Below, in pieces: positions 16,669-26,579 of a stretch of DNA of 64,000 bases. The notes beneath the pieces are model-generated. The model had not been told where the DNA came from. It saw only the letters and a program-made list of their open reading frames with translations, and searched no databases. How positions within the stretch are numbered: position 1 is the stretch's first letter; the number at the start of each line of letters is the position of its first letter. The stretch covers positions 1,046,899 through 1,110,898 of the forward strand of contig NZ_JALPRR010000002.1 in NCBI RefSeq assembly GCF_023630205.1, read 5' to 3'. This DNA comes from Pontibacter ruber (GTDB lineage: Bacteria > Bacteroidota > Bacteroidia > Cytophagales > Hymenobacteraceae). Made by a program: the position numbers and the translations under genes.

Positions 16669-19566
16669 GTGCAGACTTTCCTGGAGCTAACGGCGAAATA
16701 CGTTTACGAGAAGTATAAAGAGAACATCAGCGAGCTGTGTATTATTCTGCCTTCACGTCGTGCGAGTTTCTTTTTTAAAAATGCGCTGGCGCAGGCGGTA
16801 CCGGAGCCTATCTGGTCGCCTGAGGTGTTTGGTATGGAGGACTTTATTACGCGCCTTGCCAAAACCGATGTGCTGGAGCCGATCAACCTGCAGCTGGAGC
16901 TTTACGACCTCATGCGCGAACAGGATCCGACGCTGGATTTCGACCAATTCGTGACCTGGGGTGGCACCTTGCTCGCTGACTTCAGCCGGATAGACCAGAA
17001 CATGGTGGATACCGGTAAGCTGTTTGAGTACCTGAGCGAGGCAAAGGCACTGGAGCGCTGGGACCCGAAGTACCTGGGCAAGGAGCTCTCTCCTACCATG
17101 AAAAAGTACTTCAGCCTCTGGGACAACATCGAGAAGACCTACCACAACCTGCGCAAGCGCCTGCTTAAAAACAAGCAAGCCTACACTGGTATGGCTTTCC
17201 GGAAGGTGGCGAATGACATTGAAAGTATAGCCAAAGAACCGGGTTGCGCGCAGTACATCTTCATTGGCCTCAATGCCCTTACCAGCTCTGAAGAAAAGAT
17301 CATCAAAACCCTGCTGAAGCACGACAAGGCGGAGGTGCTTTTTGACAGCGATGATTTTTACATGGAAGAAGGCACACCTAACCGGGCGGGCAGCTTCCTG
17401 CGCAAGTATAAATCCGGATGGAAACTACCGGAATGGCGCTGGCAGCAAAATTTGCTGCTGACCGATGAGAAGGAGATCAACGTGATCGGAGTAGCCAATG
17501 CCAGTATGCAGGGCAAACTGGCCGGGCAGCTATTGCAGGAGATTCGTCAGCAGGACAAGCACGCGCAGGTGGCCATCATCATGCCCGACGAAACGCTCTT
17601 GTTGCCGGTGCTGCACTCCATACCGGATGAGGTACCGAATTATAACGTAACCATGGGTTTGAGCTTTAAAGGTACACCCCTTGCTAACCTCATCGACCTG
17701 CTGTTTGACGTGCACCTGACAGGCGTAACGCAGCTACAGGAGTCGGGCTACAAAGTATACCAGTACCACCATTTGTCAGTAACGAAGCTGCTCACGCACC
17801 CTTTCATCCGCAGGTATGAACTATACTTAAACGAGCAGCCGGAGCAAGTCAAATTTCATGGCTTTGTACAGAAGGTGCTCGACAAGATCGTGCAGGACAA
17901 CCGGGTGCTAATTACGGCAAACGACCTGCTGGAAATGGGCAATCACCAGCCGCTATTCGAAACGCTTTTCAAAAGCTGGCGCGACTGCGACGACATCATT
18001 GCCTCGTTGTACAGCCTGATCGATATGCTGCGCGAAGTATACAGCCACCAGCCCAACACCATCGAGACGGAGTACCTGTACATTTTCTATACCATCGTTA
18101 AGCGCCTTGACACCATTTTCGACTGCCGTGAGCAGAAGATCTCGGTGCGCAGTTTTCGTAAGTTCCTGAACGAACTCATCGCCTCTACCCGACTGCCATT
18201 CAGCGGCGAGCCGATCTCGGAGGTGCAGATCATGGGTATGCTCGAGACGCGTGCGCTTGATTTTGAGAACGTGATCATCCTATCGGTGAACGAGAACACG
18301 CTGCCGGCACCAAAGCGGCACGAGTCGCTGATGCCCTACGACGTGCTGAAGCAATTTGGCCTGCCAACTTATGCCGAAACCGAAGGCGCTATGGCTTACA
18401 ATTTCTACCGCCTGCTGCAGCGCGCCAAGCGCGTGAACCTGCTGTACGTGCTGCCTTCCGACACTTACGGCTCTGGTGAGAAAAGCCGGTTTATACTTCA
18501 GCTACAGAACGATCTGGCCCTGCGCAACCCAAACATCAGGTTCCGCGACCTGACGGCCGCTGTGAACCAGAAACAGACGAAGAAGTATGACGAGGACATT
18601 GTCATTCAGAAAGATGAGCAGACGCTGGAGCAACTGAAGAAAGAGCTGCAGCGTGGCCTCTACCCTTCGCATCTGAACATGTACATTAACTGTTCGCTGC
18701 AATATTACTTCAGCCGCATTGCCAAGTTAAAGGAGATTGACGAGGTGGAAGAACAATTGGGCGCCGACCAGTTTGGTACCATTGTGCACCAGGTGCTGGA
18801 AGATTTCTTCCGTCCATTTGAGCAAAGCGGAAAGCCCATTGAAAAGCCGCATGTAGAGCAAATGCTGGAGCAACTGCCAAAGCAGGTGGAGCTGGAATTC
18901 AGGAAAGTGACCCGTGGTGCCACGCCGGAACGCGGCATGAATTACCTGCTCTTTAAAGTAGCCGTGCAGGTGCTGGAGAAATACCTGGATAAGCTGAAGG
19001 ATTCAGATGAATTGCCGCTGTACGTTTTGCGCCTGGAAGAGCAGATGGAGGCTATACTTCCGGTGCAGGTGGGCGACGAACTTATACCCGTGAAAGTAGC
19101 AGGTAAAGCCGACCGCATTGACCTGACAGGCCACGACCTGCGCGTGATCGATTACAAGACCGGTAAAGTTGAACAGAACCAACTGCGCATAAAGCCGGAG
19201 GAAGTAGAACTGCATTTCACCACCGATCCGAAGTATGACAAAGCTCGTCAATTGTGGCTGTACGAGTATATCCTGCACCGCACCTTGCAGCAAAATCCCG
19301 AAACTATACTGCGTAACGGCCAGCATGTAGATCCGAGAAGTATAAACCCGAAGTCAGGTATACTTTCGTTCCGTAACCTCGATGCCGGTGTGCTCTCGTC
19401 GGAGTTTCCGTTTGTGGCTTCTTCTGGAAAAGATTTTGTGGAGGCTTCAGAAGAGATACTATCTAACTTCGTGCGCCGCCTGCTGGACCCCGAAGAGCCG
19501 ATCCATAAAACCAATGATCTGGATGTATGCCAGTACTGTCCGTACAGAGGGATTTGTGCGCGATAG
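16669..19566 (+). CDS. addB: AddB-like PD-(D/E)xK nuclease with Fe-S cluster motif
   Basis: 965 residues; GTG start at 16669. The N-terminal region (about 1-600) is the inactivated helicase-like scaffold of AddB ('IILPSRRASFFFKNAL'). The C-terminal nuclease carries Asp815, Asp828 and Lys830 (ADRID..., VIDYK). Four cysteines, Cys675 (INCSLQYY) with Cys954, Cys957 and Cys963 at the extreme C terminus, form the 4Fe-4S staple typical of AddB. It should cut the 5'-ended strand and, in known systems, recognises Chi. That makes it relevant that a highly over-represented 7-mer fills this window, although that word shows no strand polarity. A strong terminator follows. Confidence 0.9.
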   Translation: MQTFLELTAKYVYEKYKENISELCIILPSRRASFFFKNALAQAVPEPIWSPEVFGMEDFITRLAKTDVLEPINLQLELYDLMREQDPTLDFDQFVTWGGTLLADFSRIDQNMVDTGKLFEYLSEAKALERWDPKYLGKELSPTMKKYFSLWDNIEKTYHNLRKRLLKNKQAYTGMAFRKVANDIESIAKEPGCAQYIFIGLNALTSSEEKIIKTLLKHDKAEVLFDSDDFYMEEGTPNRAGSFLRKYKSGWKLPEWRWQQNLLLTDEKEINVIGVANASMQGKLAGQLLQEIRQQDKHAQVAIIMPDETLLLPVLHSIPDEVPNYNVTMGLSFKGTPLANLIDLLFDVHLTGVTQLQESGYKVYQYHHLSVTKLLTHPFIRRYELYLNEQPEQVKFHGFVQKVLDKIVQDNRVLITANDLLEMGNHQPLFETLFKSWRDCDDIIASLYSLIDMLREVYSHQPNTIETEYLYIFYTIVKRLDTIFDCREQKISVRSFRKFLNELIASTRLPFSGEPISEVQIMGMLETRALDFENVIILSVNENTLPAPKRHESLMPYDVLKQFGLPTYAETEGAMAYNFYRLLQRAKRVNLLYVLPSDTYGSGEKSRFILQLQNDLALRNPNIRFRDLTAAVNQKQTKKYDEDIVIQKDEQTLEQLKKELQRGLYPSHLNMYINCSLQYYFSRIAKLKEIDEVEEQLGADQFGTIVHQVLEDFFRPFEQSGKPIEKPHVEQMLEQLPKQVELEFRKVTRGATPERGMNYLLFKVAVQVLEKYLDKLKDSDELPLYVLRLEEQMEAILPVQVGDELIPVKVAGKADRIDLTGHDLRVIDYKTGKVEQNQLRIKPEEVELHFTTDPKYDKARQLWLYEYILHRTLQQNPETILRNGQHVDPRSINPKSGILSFRNLDAGVLSSEFPFVASSGKDFVEASEEILSNFVRRLLDPEEPIHKTNDLDVCQYCPYRGICAR

Positions 19567-19580
19567 AAAACTATAATAAC

Positions 19581-19617
19581 AAAAAGAGCAGCCACACGAA
19601 TGGGCTGCTCTTTTTGT
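19581..19617. terminator. Strong bidirectional terminator
   Basis: A perfect 13-bp stem AAAAAGAGCAGCC (19581-19593)/complement (19603-19615) between convergent addB and aldo/keto reductase genes, with T tracts in both directions. Confidence 0.95.
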
Positions 19618-19654
19618 TTACTGGCAGTTATAGGTTAGTTGCAGATGCCTTATA

Positions 19655-20641
<987 letters not shown>

Positions 20642-20876
20642 AGTATAAGTTTTAAATTTTCCTGATTACCATATCCTGATTATGCTCAAGCCTCCTCATC
20701 GAATTTTGAACCAGCTTCAGCCAAGCCAGGCATACTGTTTCTGATACGAATGTCTGCGCCGGTGCGGGTAAAATTCATTTCGTATTGTACCGGCTTTGCT
20801 CAAACTATATGTAACCATAGCAACAAACAAGGCTTTATATCCGAACTAATAGGGCTTACAGTTGTAATCGGCATTT

Positions 20877-21629
20877 ATGAAAAGATTTGTGATTTCGGAT
20901 AGCCATGGTGGGTACAAGGCTTTGGTACAATGCCTGGAGCGGTCAGGTTTTGATGCAGCGCAGGACCAGCTTATTTTTATCGGTGATGTGGTGGATGGCT
21001 GGTCGCAGACAAAGGAAAGCATTGCGTTGCTGCTCTCGTTGAAGCACCTGGTATACCTGCTGGGCAACCACGACCAATGGGCTCTGGAGTACTACACCGG
21101 CAAACTAGACGACAATGGCTCTGTGCTTAGGAGCTGGCTCTGGCAGGGAGGTGCTGCCACCATCGAATCCTACGGGCTGGGTAAACCAATGCCGCCAGAA
21201 CAGTTGAATCTCCTTCAAAATGCGAAACTCTATCTTGTTACAGAAGATAATATCCTGTTTGTGCATGCTGGCTTTGATACCCGGAAACCTGTTGAGAGTA
21301 CGGACGCCTACACCTTGCTCTGGAGCAGGGATTTTATTGAAAGCAATTACCTGCAGTATACGCAGCATAAAACCATACACATCAGCCGGTATAAAGAAGT
21401 ATACATCGGCCATACGCCTACAATCGCATTAAACAAGCATCAGAAAAAGCCTTTGCATATGGGAAATCTTACCTTAATGGACACGGGCGCAGCATTTACA
21501 GGCTGCTTGTCTATCATGGATATCGACAGCAAAGAAGTATGGCAGTCGGATCCGGTTATGACATTGTACCCGGACGAGCCCGGCAGAAACGGAATCAGTT
21601 GGAATGACAGTAAAAATCTGGAAGTATAA
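20877..21629 (+). CDS. Metallophosphoesterase (PPP-type phosphatase)
   Basis: 250 residues. The metal-binding motifs of calcineurin-like phosphatases are in order: Asp8-x-His10 (DSH), GDVVDG (Asp37), GNHD (Asn64, His65), then 'FVHAGF' and 'YIGHTP' for the remaining His ligands. It resembles bacterial Ser/Thr phosphatases and the PrpE/ApaH-like group; the substrate may be phosphoprotein or a dinucleotide polyphosphate. It has no obvious partner. Confidence 0.88.
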   Translation: MKRFVISDSHGGYKALVQCLERSGFDAAQDQLIFIGDVVDGWSQTKESIALLLSLKHLVYLLGNHDQWALEYYTGKLDDNGSVLRSWLWQGGAATIESYGLGKPMPPEQLNLLQNAKLYLVTEDNILFVHAGFDTRKPVESTDAYTLLWSRDFIESNYLQYTQHKTIHISRYKEVYIGHTPTIALNKHQKKPLHMGNLTLMDTGAAFTGCLSIMDIDSKEVWQSDPVMTLYPDEPGRNGISWNDSKNLEV

Positions 21630-21736
21630 GGCTAAAATTACTATCTAAGGGAACAGATTTCTGTTCGTAATGTATTATAAAATTATATCTTCAAATTTGC
21701 GCAATCGGTAATGTCAGCATAAGTAAATTACAACAC

Positions 21737-22822
21737 TTGAACATATTCATTTTATTTCTTTCCAGGCTCAGGCTATCGCTGCAGATCGTGAAAACGGCGC
21801 TGGCAGCTGCCATTTCGTGGTTTGTAGCTACCAACCTGCTTCATGCCGAGTACCCCTACTTTGCTGCGTTGGCTGCCATACTTACCGTGCAGGTAACTGT
21901 CGCCGACTCTGTCGAAAAAGCAACGCAACGCATCATCGGCATCATTGGGGGCGTGATGCTGAGTATGCTGATCGGGCACTGGTTCCAGATCGGAGGGCTC
22001 TCCATTTTTGTTGTGATCCTGCTTGGCATGTGGATCTCGAAGGCGCTCCGCATGAACCCTCAGATCATTTCGCAGGTGGCCGTGAGTTCTTTTCTTGTGC
22101 TGGCGTTCGGGCAATCTGAAGAAGGGTATGCCTTCGACCGGATCATAGAAACCATCATAGGGTCCGCTATAGCCGTTCTGATAAATGCCGTGATAGTCCC
22201 GCAGGATGCCATTCCGGAAGTAGAACAAAGTATACTGAGGTTGAGCAAAATAGCATCCAGCACCCTGAAAAGCCTGCACGTGATCCTGGACGTAAGCGGC
22301 AGCAGAAGAAAAACCGGAAGGTCGGAGGTAGACGCGCTTATACTTGAAACGGAAAACTGCCATAAAACCCTGAAGCTGGCCGAGCAAAGCCTGAAGTATA
22401 ATATTTTCCTGACGCACAAGCGCACCCGGCTCAGCCGCCTGGCTGTAAGTATAAGCAAGCTGGAGCATATCACCGTTCAAATCAGGGGTATCCGGCGTGG
22501 TCTGGCAGATTTGCAGTTAGACGAGACCTTTCAGCTGGAGTTCTCGGATCTGCAACAGCTTAAACGGGCAATGGATGCCACAGCCAACTGCATAACGGCT
22601 TTCGGCGAAACCATGATACATGCCTCTGAAGCCAACCTGTTACAGCTCAGCAAAGCAATCGAGCTGGCCCGGTCAGAGCAGGCACTTTGCCTGCTTGAAC
22701 TTAGAAATATTGCCTCTTTGGAGACGCTGCGCGATGTAGGAAGCGTACTTACCGACCTGAGCCGCATTGTTGCCGAAACCGAGCGCCAGAACCTGAGCCG
22801 GGAAATAGCCAAAGTGAAGTAA
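21737..22822 (+). CDS. Aromatic acid exporter/FUSC-type membrane protein
   Basis: 361 residues from a TTG start at 21737; no in-frame ATG precedes the first helix. The N-terminal 160 residues form about five or six hydrophobic segments ('AALAAILTVQVTVADSVEKA' with the conserved 'RIIGIIGGV') typical of the ArAE/DUF939 family. The rest is a long helical cytoplasmic part. Plant, YccS and PET-type relatives export aromatic acids; the substrate here is unknown. An AraC regulator follows 90 bp downstream in the same direction, which might control or respond to the same compounds (inference). Confidence 0.78.
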   Translation: MNIFILFLSRLRLSLQIVKTALAAAISWFVATNLLHAEYPYFAALAAILTVQVTVADSVEKATQRIIGIIGGVMLSMLIGHWFQIGGLSIFVVILLGMWISKALRMNPQIISQVAVSSFLVLAFGQSEEGYAFDRIIETIIGSAIAVLINAVIVPQDAIPEVEQSILRLSKIASSTLKSLHVILDVSGSRRKTGRSEVDALILETENCHKTLKLAEQSLKYNIFLTHKRTRLSRLAVSISKLEHITVQIRGIRRGLADLQLDETFQLEFSDLQQLKRAMDATANCITAFGETMIHASEANLLQLSKAIELARSEQALCLLELRNIASLETLRDVGSVLTDLSRIVAETERQNLSREIAKVK

Positions 22823-22912
22823 AGCTCCTGGTCCACGAAGTATAGTTTGATGATACTTTATCTTTTCCGGATAATTTCACCTGCTTAACTTGCCTGTGTA
22901 AGCTTTTATCAA

Positions 22913-23791
22913 ATGGCCGAAGAATATTTACCCACTTACCAGATTCAGGACTTTGATGCCCGTCGGCAGAAGGAATGTTATTTTTATATCAGCTCTTTTG
23001 CTGCACACCTGAAAGCCCATAAGTTTATACAGAAACCGCACAAGCACAACTTCTTCATCGTGCTGATCATCACGCAGGGCACCGGCATCCATACGGTTGA
23101 CTTTAAAGAGTACCAGGTGGAGCCCAATACAGTGTTCTTCATGGCACCCGGACAGGTACACAGCTGGCAGCTTTCTGATGATACGGATGGCTTTATCCTG
23201 TTCTTTACGCCTGAATTTTACTTGCTAACCTACCCGCACAAAAAGCTGTTTTCTTTTCCTTTTTTCAATGGCTTGCTGCACAGCCCGGTGCTTACATTTG
23301 GAATACCTGAGCGCGATTTGCTACTGGGGCTGGTAGGCAGTATGCAGCATGAATTTATACAGCAACAGTTGTTGAAAGAAGACGTGCTTCGGGATTACCT
23401 CGATATCCTGCTCATCTCCCTTACGCGCATGTACAGGTTGCACTACAAAGAGGAGTTCTTTGCCGTTTCCTCGCTTTCACAGTTACAACTACTCGAGAAC
23501 CTGATTGATCGCTATTACAAAGAACATAAGCCGGTAAGCTTTTATGCTGAAGAATTGAACCTGACCGCTAAACAGCTCAACGAGATCAGCAAACGGAGCA
23601 CAGGCAAAACCCCAACCGAACTGATACAGGAGCGCCTTGTACTGGAAGCGCAAAGGTTGCTGGTTCATTCCGACCTGACCGTGTCGCAGGTGGCCATGGA
23701 ACTGGGATACTTTGATAATGCGTACTTCTTTCGCTTCTTTAAAAAGCATGTAGGCAAAACGCCAGAGCAATTCAGAAATACCCACAGCTGA
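22913..23791 (+). CDS. AraC family transcriptional regulator
   Basis: 292 residues. The N-terminal cupin-like sensor (about 20-130) has 'PHKHNFFIVLIITQGTG' and 'FFMAPGQVHSWQL'. The C-terminal double helix-turn-helix (about 190-292) ends 'ELGYFDNAYFFRFFKKHVGK TPEQFR', the AraC signature. The ligand is unknown. It is near, and possibly co-expressed with, the membrane exporter-like gene upstream. Confidence 0.92.
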   Translation: MAEEYLPTYQIQDFDARRQKECYFYISSFAAHLKAHKFIQKPHKHNFFIVLIITQGTGIHTVDFKEYQVEPNTVFFMAPGQVHSWQLSDDTDGFILFFTPEFYLLTYPHKKLFSFPFFNGLLHSPVLTFGIPERDLLLGLVGSMQHEFIQQQLLKEDVLRDYLDILLISLTRMYRLHYKEEFFAVSSLSQLQLLENLIDRYYKEHKPVSFYAEELNLTAKQLNEISKRSTGKTPTELIQERLVLEAQRLLVHSDLTVSQVAMELGYFDNAYFFRFFKKHVGKTPEQFRNTHS

Positions 23792-23904
23792 TTTATTTCC
23801 AGGGTTTCTGATGCACTTACCAGTTAAAACCGTACTGCTATGCGGAGGTACATTTGTGCAGTATTTGGGAGTATAAGTCCAGTACTTCCGGTATGATGCT
23901 TGCA

Positions 23905-23912
23905 TACCTTTG
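23905..23912 (+). promoter_or_regulatory. Putative -7 element TACCTTTG before the DUF983 gene
   Basis: Matches TAnnTTTG, 24 bp before the ATG at 23936; this implies a short leader. Confidence 0.5.
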
Positions 23913-23935
23913 TAGTACACTAGTTCTTGTAAGAG

Positions 23936-24334
23936 ATGAGTTGGAGAGACACCACGCTTTATAGCATTCTGAATACCAAGTGCCCCCGTTGCCATGATGG
24001 TGACATGTTTCCGAAAGGCACGCTTTATAATTTTCGCAAGTTCTCAGACATGCATGAAAAATGCGACTGCTGCGGCCAGCCTTTTGAGCCGGAAACGGGC
24101 TTTTACTATGGGGCTATGTTTGTGAGTTACGGCTTCAGCACTGCTATCTTTATCGCAGTATGGATCGCGCTGAGCCTGCTTACAGAAGAAGTGACGATGT
24201 TTATGATGATCGTTGCGCTGGTAATATCTGTGGTTGCCTTGCTCCCGTTAAACTTCAGGCTGTCGCGCAGCATCTGGATCAATTTCTTTGTCCGGTACGC
24301 CGGCCCTTGTAAGCAACAAAAGGCTCAGCTATAA
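23936..24334 (+). CDS. DUF983 zinc-ribbon membrane protein
   Basis: 132 residues. An N-terminal zinc ribbon (Cys16-x2-Cys19 and Cys43-x2-Cys46, CPRC...CDCCG) is followed by the DUF983 signature 'FEPETGFYYGAMFVSYGFS' and two transmembrane helices, the last ending at 'LSRSIWINFF'. The function of DUF983 proteins is unknown; some lie near cytochrome oxidase assembly genes, but here there is no such neighbour. A strong terminator follows 60 bp downstream. Confidence 0.88.
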   Translation: MSWRDTTLYSILNTKCPRCHDGDMFPKGTLYNFRKFSDMHEKCDCCGQPFEPETGFYYGAMFVSYGFSTAIFIAVWIALSLLTEEVTMFMMIVALVISVVALLPLNFRLSRSIWINFFVRYAGPCKQQKAQL

Positions 24335-24391
24335 TCCGGGTTGTTATTTACCCTGATAGCGGAGTTTTTCAGATAAAGCAATTATTACATT

Positions 24392-24440
24392 TTGCCTCCT
24401 CTCCAACTACAAGTTTTAGTTTGGGGGAGGCAATTTTTTT
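24392..24440 (+). terminator. Rho-independent terminator after DUF983
   Basis: Stem TTGCCTCC (24392-24399)/GGAGGCAA (24426-24433) with a long loop, then a run of seven T residues. Confidence 0.88.
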
Positions 24441-24646
24441 GTTTTTTTCTTTTGTTGCTACCTGCTTCAGAACGATTGAATTACGTCTGTTAACACCTTT
24501 TTTCTTCCCTCTTAGGCCCGTTTTCCTGTAATTCCCAGCTTAACCCTGCAGGGCAACTTCCGTAAAGGCGCAAGGGAGTAGCTGGCCTAGTAACCGCTTC
24601 ATGAATATACTAAGCGCCAAATGTTCCCGTTAAACTTATAAATTAC

Positions 24647-24654
24647 TATATTTG
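24647..24654 (+). promoter_or_regulatory. Putative -7 element TATATTTG for the amidase gene
   Basis: Fits TAnnTTTG, about 80 bp before the amidase start. The -33 region is weak. Confidence 0.42.
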
Positions 24655-24736
24655 ATATTATAACAGCAACGCCTCGTCGTAAGCACGTTGCTGCTTGGCT
24701 TCGATCTGTCTGATCCATCAATAAACATATATTGTT

Positions 24737-25780
24737 TTGCGAAAACTTTTACTTTTTTTATTTCTGATTGTTAGTACGCTGCAGGCTTATAGCCAGAGCA
24801 ATTACCTGCATGTAATTGCCAAGCCTGGAGATGGAATTTATACGTTGCTTCGTCGCCACGGGCTCAATCCGTCGGAGCATTTAAAGCATTTTCTGGAGCT
24901 TAACCAGGATAAGATTGGTGACAACAATAGCCTGGTAGTAGGCAAAAAATATCTTCTACCGCCGGTAACTTCAGCAGCGGCAGGTTCAAAAACAAAACCT
25001 GTTACAGCCAAAACAGCCAGTGTAGAAACTTCCAACTCTTCACGCGTACTTAAAGTACCACTTTTTGGAGACAAGTATGAGCGGATAGAAGTAAGAAGCC
25101 AGGCATTGAAAGGTGCTGTGTACTACCTCTCTTCAGGCCACGGTGGTCCGGACCCTGGAGCGGTAGGCAAGTATGGCCCCTACGAGCTTGCTGAGGATGA
25201 GTATGCCTATGATGTAACCATCCGGCTGGCCCGCCGGCTGATGGAGTATGGCGCTACGGTTTACATGGTGGTGCAGGATGAGAACGACGGTATCCGGGAC
25301 GAAGGCGTGCTTAAAATGGACTACGATGAGGAGCACCACGGAGGCAAAAAGATATCCACGAGCCAGAAGTACCGCTTACGCGAGCGCACTGCTGCCATCA
25401 ACCAGTTATACTACAAACACAAAGGTGCTTACCAGCGCATGCTCTCAATCCATGTGGACAGCCGCAGCATAGGTAAAAACATCGACGTGTTCTTTTACCA
25501 CCACGAGAACAGCGCGTCCGGCGAGAAACTGGCAAAAAGCATACATCAGGTATTTACGTCTAAGTACAAGCGCTACCAGCCCAACCGCGATTACTTTGGC
25601 AGCGTTTCGCATCGGAGTAGCCTCTACGAGGTTAAGTACAGCTACCCGCCCAATGTCTTTATTGAGCTAGGCAACATCCGCAACAGCCTCGACCAGCGCC
25701 GCTTCGTTATTGCCGATAACAGGCAGGCCCTGGCTAACTGGATCGCCGACGGCATCATCAACGACTATAAATCGAAGTAA
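24737..25780 (+). CDS. N-acetylmuramoyl-L-alanine amidase (Amidase_3) with LysM-like domain
   Basis: 347 residues from a TTG start; a signal peptide (to about residue 20, AYSQ) directs export. A LysM-like peptidoglycan-binding domain (about 22-76) and a Lys/Thr/Ser-rich linker precede the catalytic domain. Zinc ligands and catalytic residues are visible: His135 (SSGHGGPDPGA), Glu near 153-155 (AEDEYAYD), His239 (SIHVDS) and Glu310 (FIELGN). It should cleave the lactyl-amide bond between MurNAc and L-Ala during cell separation or wall remodelling. The inserted stretch 'MDYDEEHHGG' (about 194-203) could be the helix that blocks the active site in regulated AmiC-type enzymes (inference). Confidence 0.9.
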   Translation: MRKLLLFLFLIVSTLQAYSQSNYLHVIAKPGDGIYTLLRRHGLNPSEHLKHFLELNQDKIGDNNSLVVGKKYLLPPVTSAAAGSKTKPVTAKTASVETSNSSRVLKVPLFGDKYERIEVRSQALKGAVYYLSSGHGGPDPGAVGKYGPYELAEDEYAYDVTIRLARRLMEYGATVYMVVQDENDGIRDEGVLKMDYDEEHHGGKKISTSQKYRLRERTAAINQLYYKHKGAYQRMLSIHVDSRSIGKNIDVFFYHHENSASGEKLAKSIHQVFTSKYKRYQPNRDYFGSVSHRSSLYEVKYSYPPNVFIELGNIRNSLDQRRFVIADNRQALANWIADGIINDYKSK

Positions 25781-25820
25781 AACAAAAAGAGCAGGATGAA
25801 GTACCTGCTCTTTTTGTTTT
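25779..25820. terminator. Strong bidirectional terminator
   Basis: A perfect 17-bp inverted repeat (25779-25795 with 25804-25820) containing AAAAAGAGCAGG, between convergent genes. It begins within the amidase stop codon. Confidence 0.95.
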
Positions 25821-25830
25821 CAACTATGCG

Positions 25831-26232
25831 TTATTTCTTCTGCTGCTCCGCTTTCAGGAAATCATACTTCAGCAAGTTGATAATTGCGTTACGGTGCGCA
25901 TCGGCCGACATTGTTTCGGCATCTTTGTTTACCATTTCGTCGGTGCCTATGAGCAGTTGCCGCTTCACATTATCCGGGTCTTTTTCTCTGGAGAAATACA
26001 GCGCTACATAATCGCGCTGGCCAAAATTTCCTTTCACCCCGATGCCCATTCCGTTCAGGATACCGTCCAGCACGTCTACAACGCCGGGCTCAGATTTTGA
26101 AGCAAAGCCAAAGTACTTAAAGCCTGCATCTGTTACCATTTTATGCCGTGGAAAGTCTTTAGCCAAGCCTTGCTCAAAGCTACGCTCCTGCTCTTTATCA
26201 TCAAATCGATACAGTAATACAAAGTTGTTCAT
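25831..26232 (-). CDS. Hypothetical protein, unrecognised
   Basis: 133 residues, soluble, no signal peptide. It begins MNNFVLLYRFDDKEQERSF and has 'FKYFGFASKSEPGVVDVLDG' and 'DYVALYFSREKDPDNVKRQLLIG' as the most structured parts. It may be a small alpha/beta domain. It ends just after the amidase terminator and codes in normal local composition, so it is probably real. I do not recognise the family. Confidence 0.6.
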   Translation of the reverse strand: MNNFVLLYRFDDKEQERSFEQGLAKDFPRHKMVTDAGFKYFGFASKSEPGVVDVLDGILNGMGIGVKGNFGQRDYVALYFSREKDPDNVKRQLLIGTDEMVNKDAETMSADAHRNAIINLLKYDFLKAEQQKK

Positions 26233-26579
26233 AGCTTATTATGGTTTAATTTACAAAAGAGTGTACTATACTTAGCTACGTGAGGCCCTCTCATTAGTTA
26301 GTCGCCCCGGAGCTATACTAACCCATACCTTGCTATTTAAAAGACTGATTCTGATTCGATTCCTGTTCTAACCGGCTTTATTTGATGCAATTTGAAAGAC
26401 ATTCGGGTCTATGTTTTATACTTACCCAGATAGCCAGACAAGAGCCTCTGACAAATCATCCAGTAAATAATATACCCGAAATGCTACCTACAGCAGCTTT
26501 GTCACGTATTAAACCTCACCTAACCAATGCAATTTTGAAGCACCCGCTTTAACTTATTTTAATCAGTATTACCGCTTTT
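26233..26579. other. 347-bp intergenic region, no gene seen
   Basis: Divergent promoter region between the hypothetical gene and the first beta-CASP gene. It contains two copies of TATACTT (near 26270 and 26420). No RNA gene or convincing promoter was picked out. Confidence 0.4.

Larger units (their letters stand above)
24335..24736 (+). other. 402-bp intergenic region before the amidase gene
   Basis: Holds the DUF983 terminator (24392-24440) and a putative TATATTTG promoter (24647-24654). Nothing else was recognised. Confidence 0.5.
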
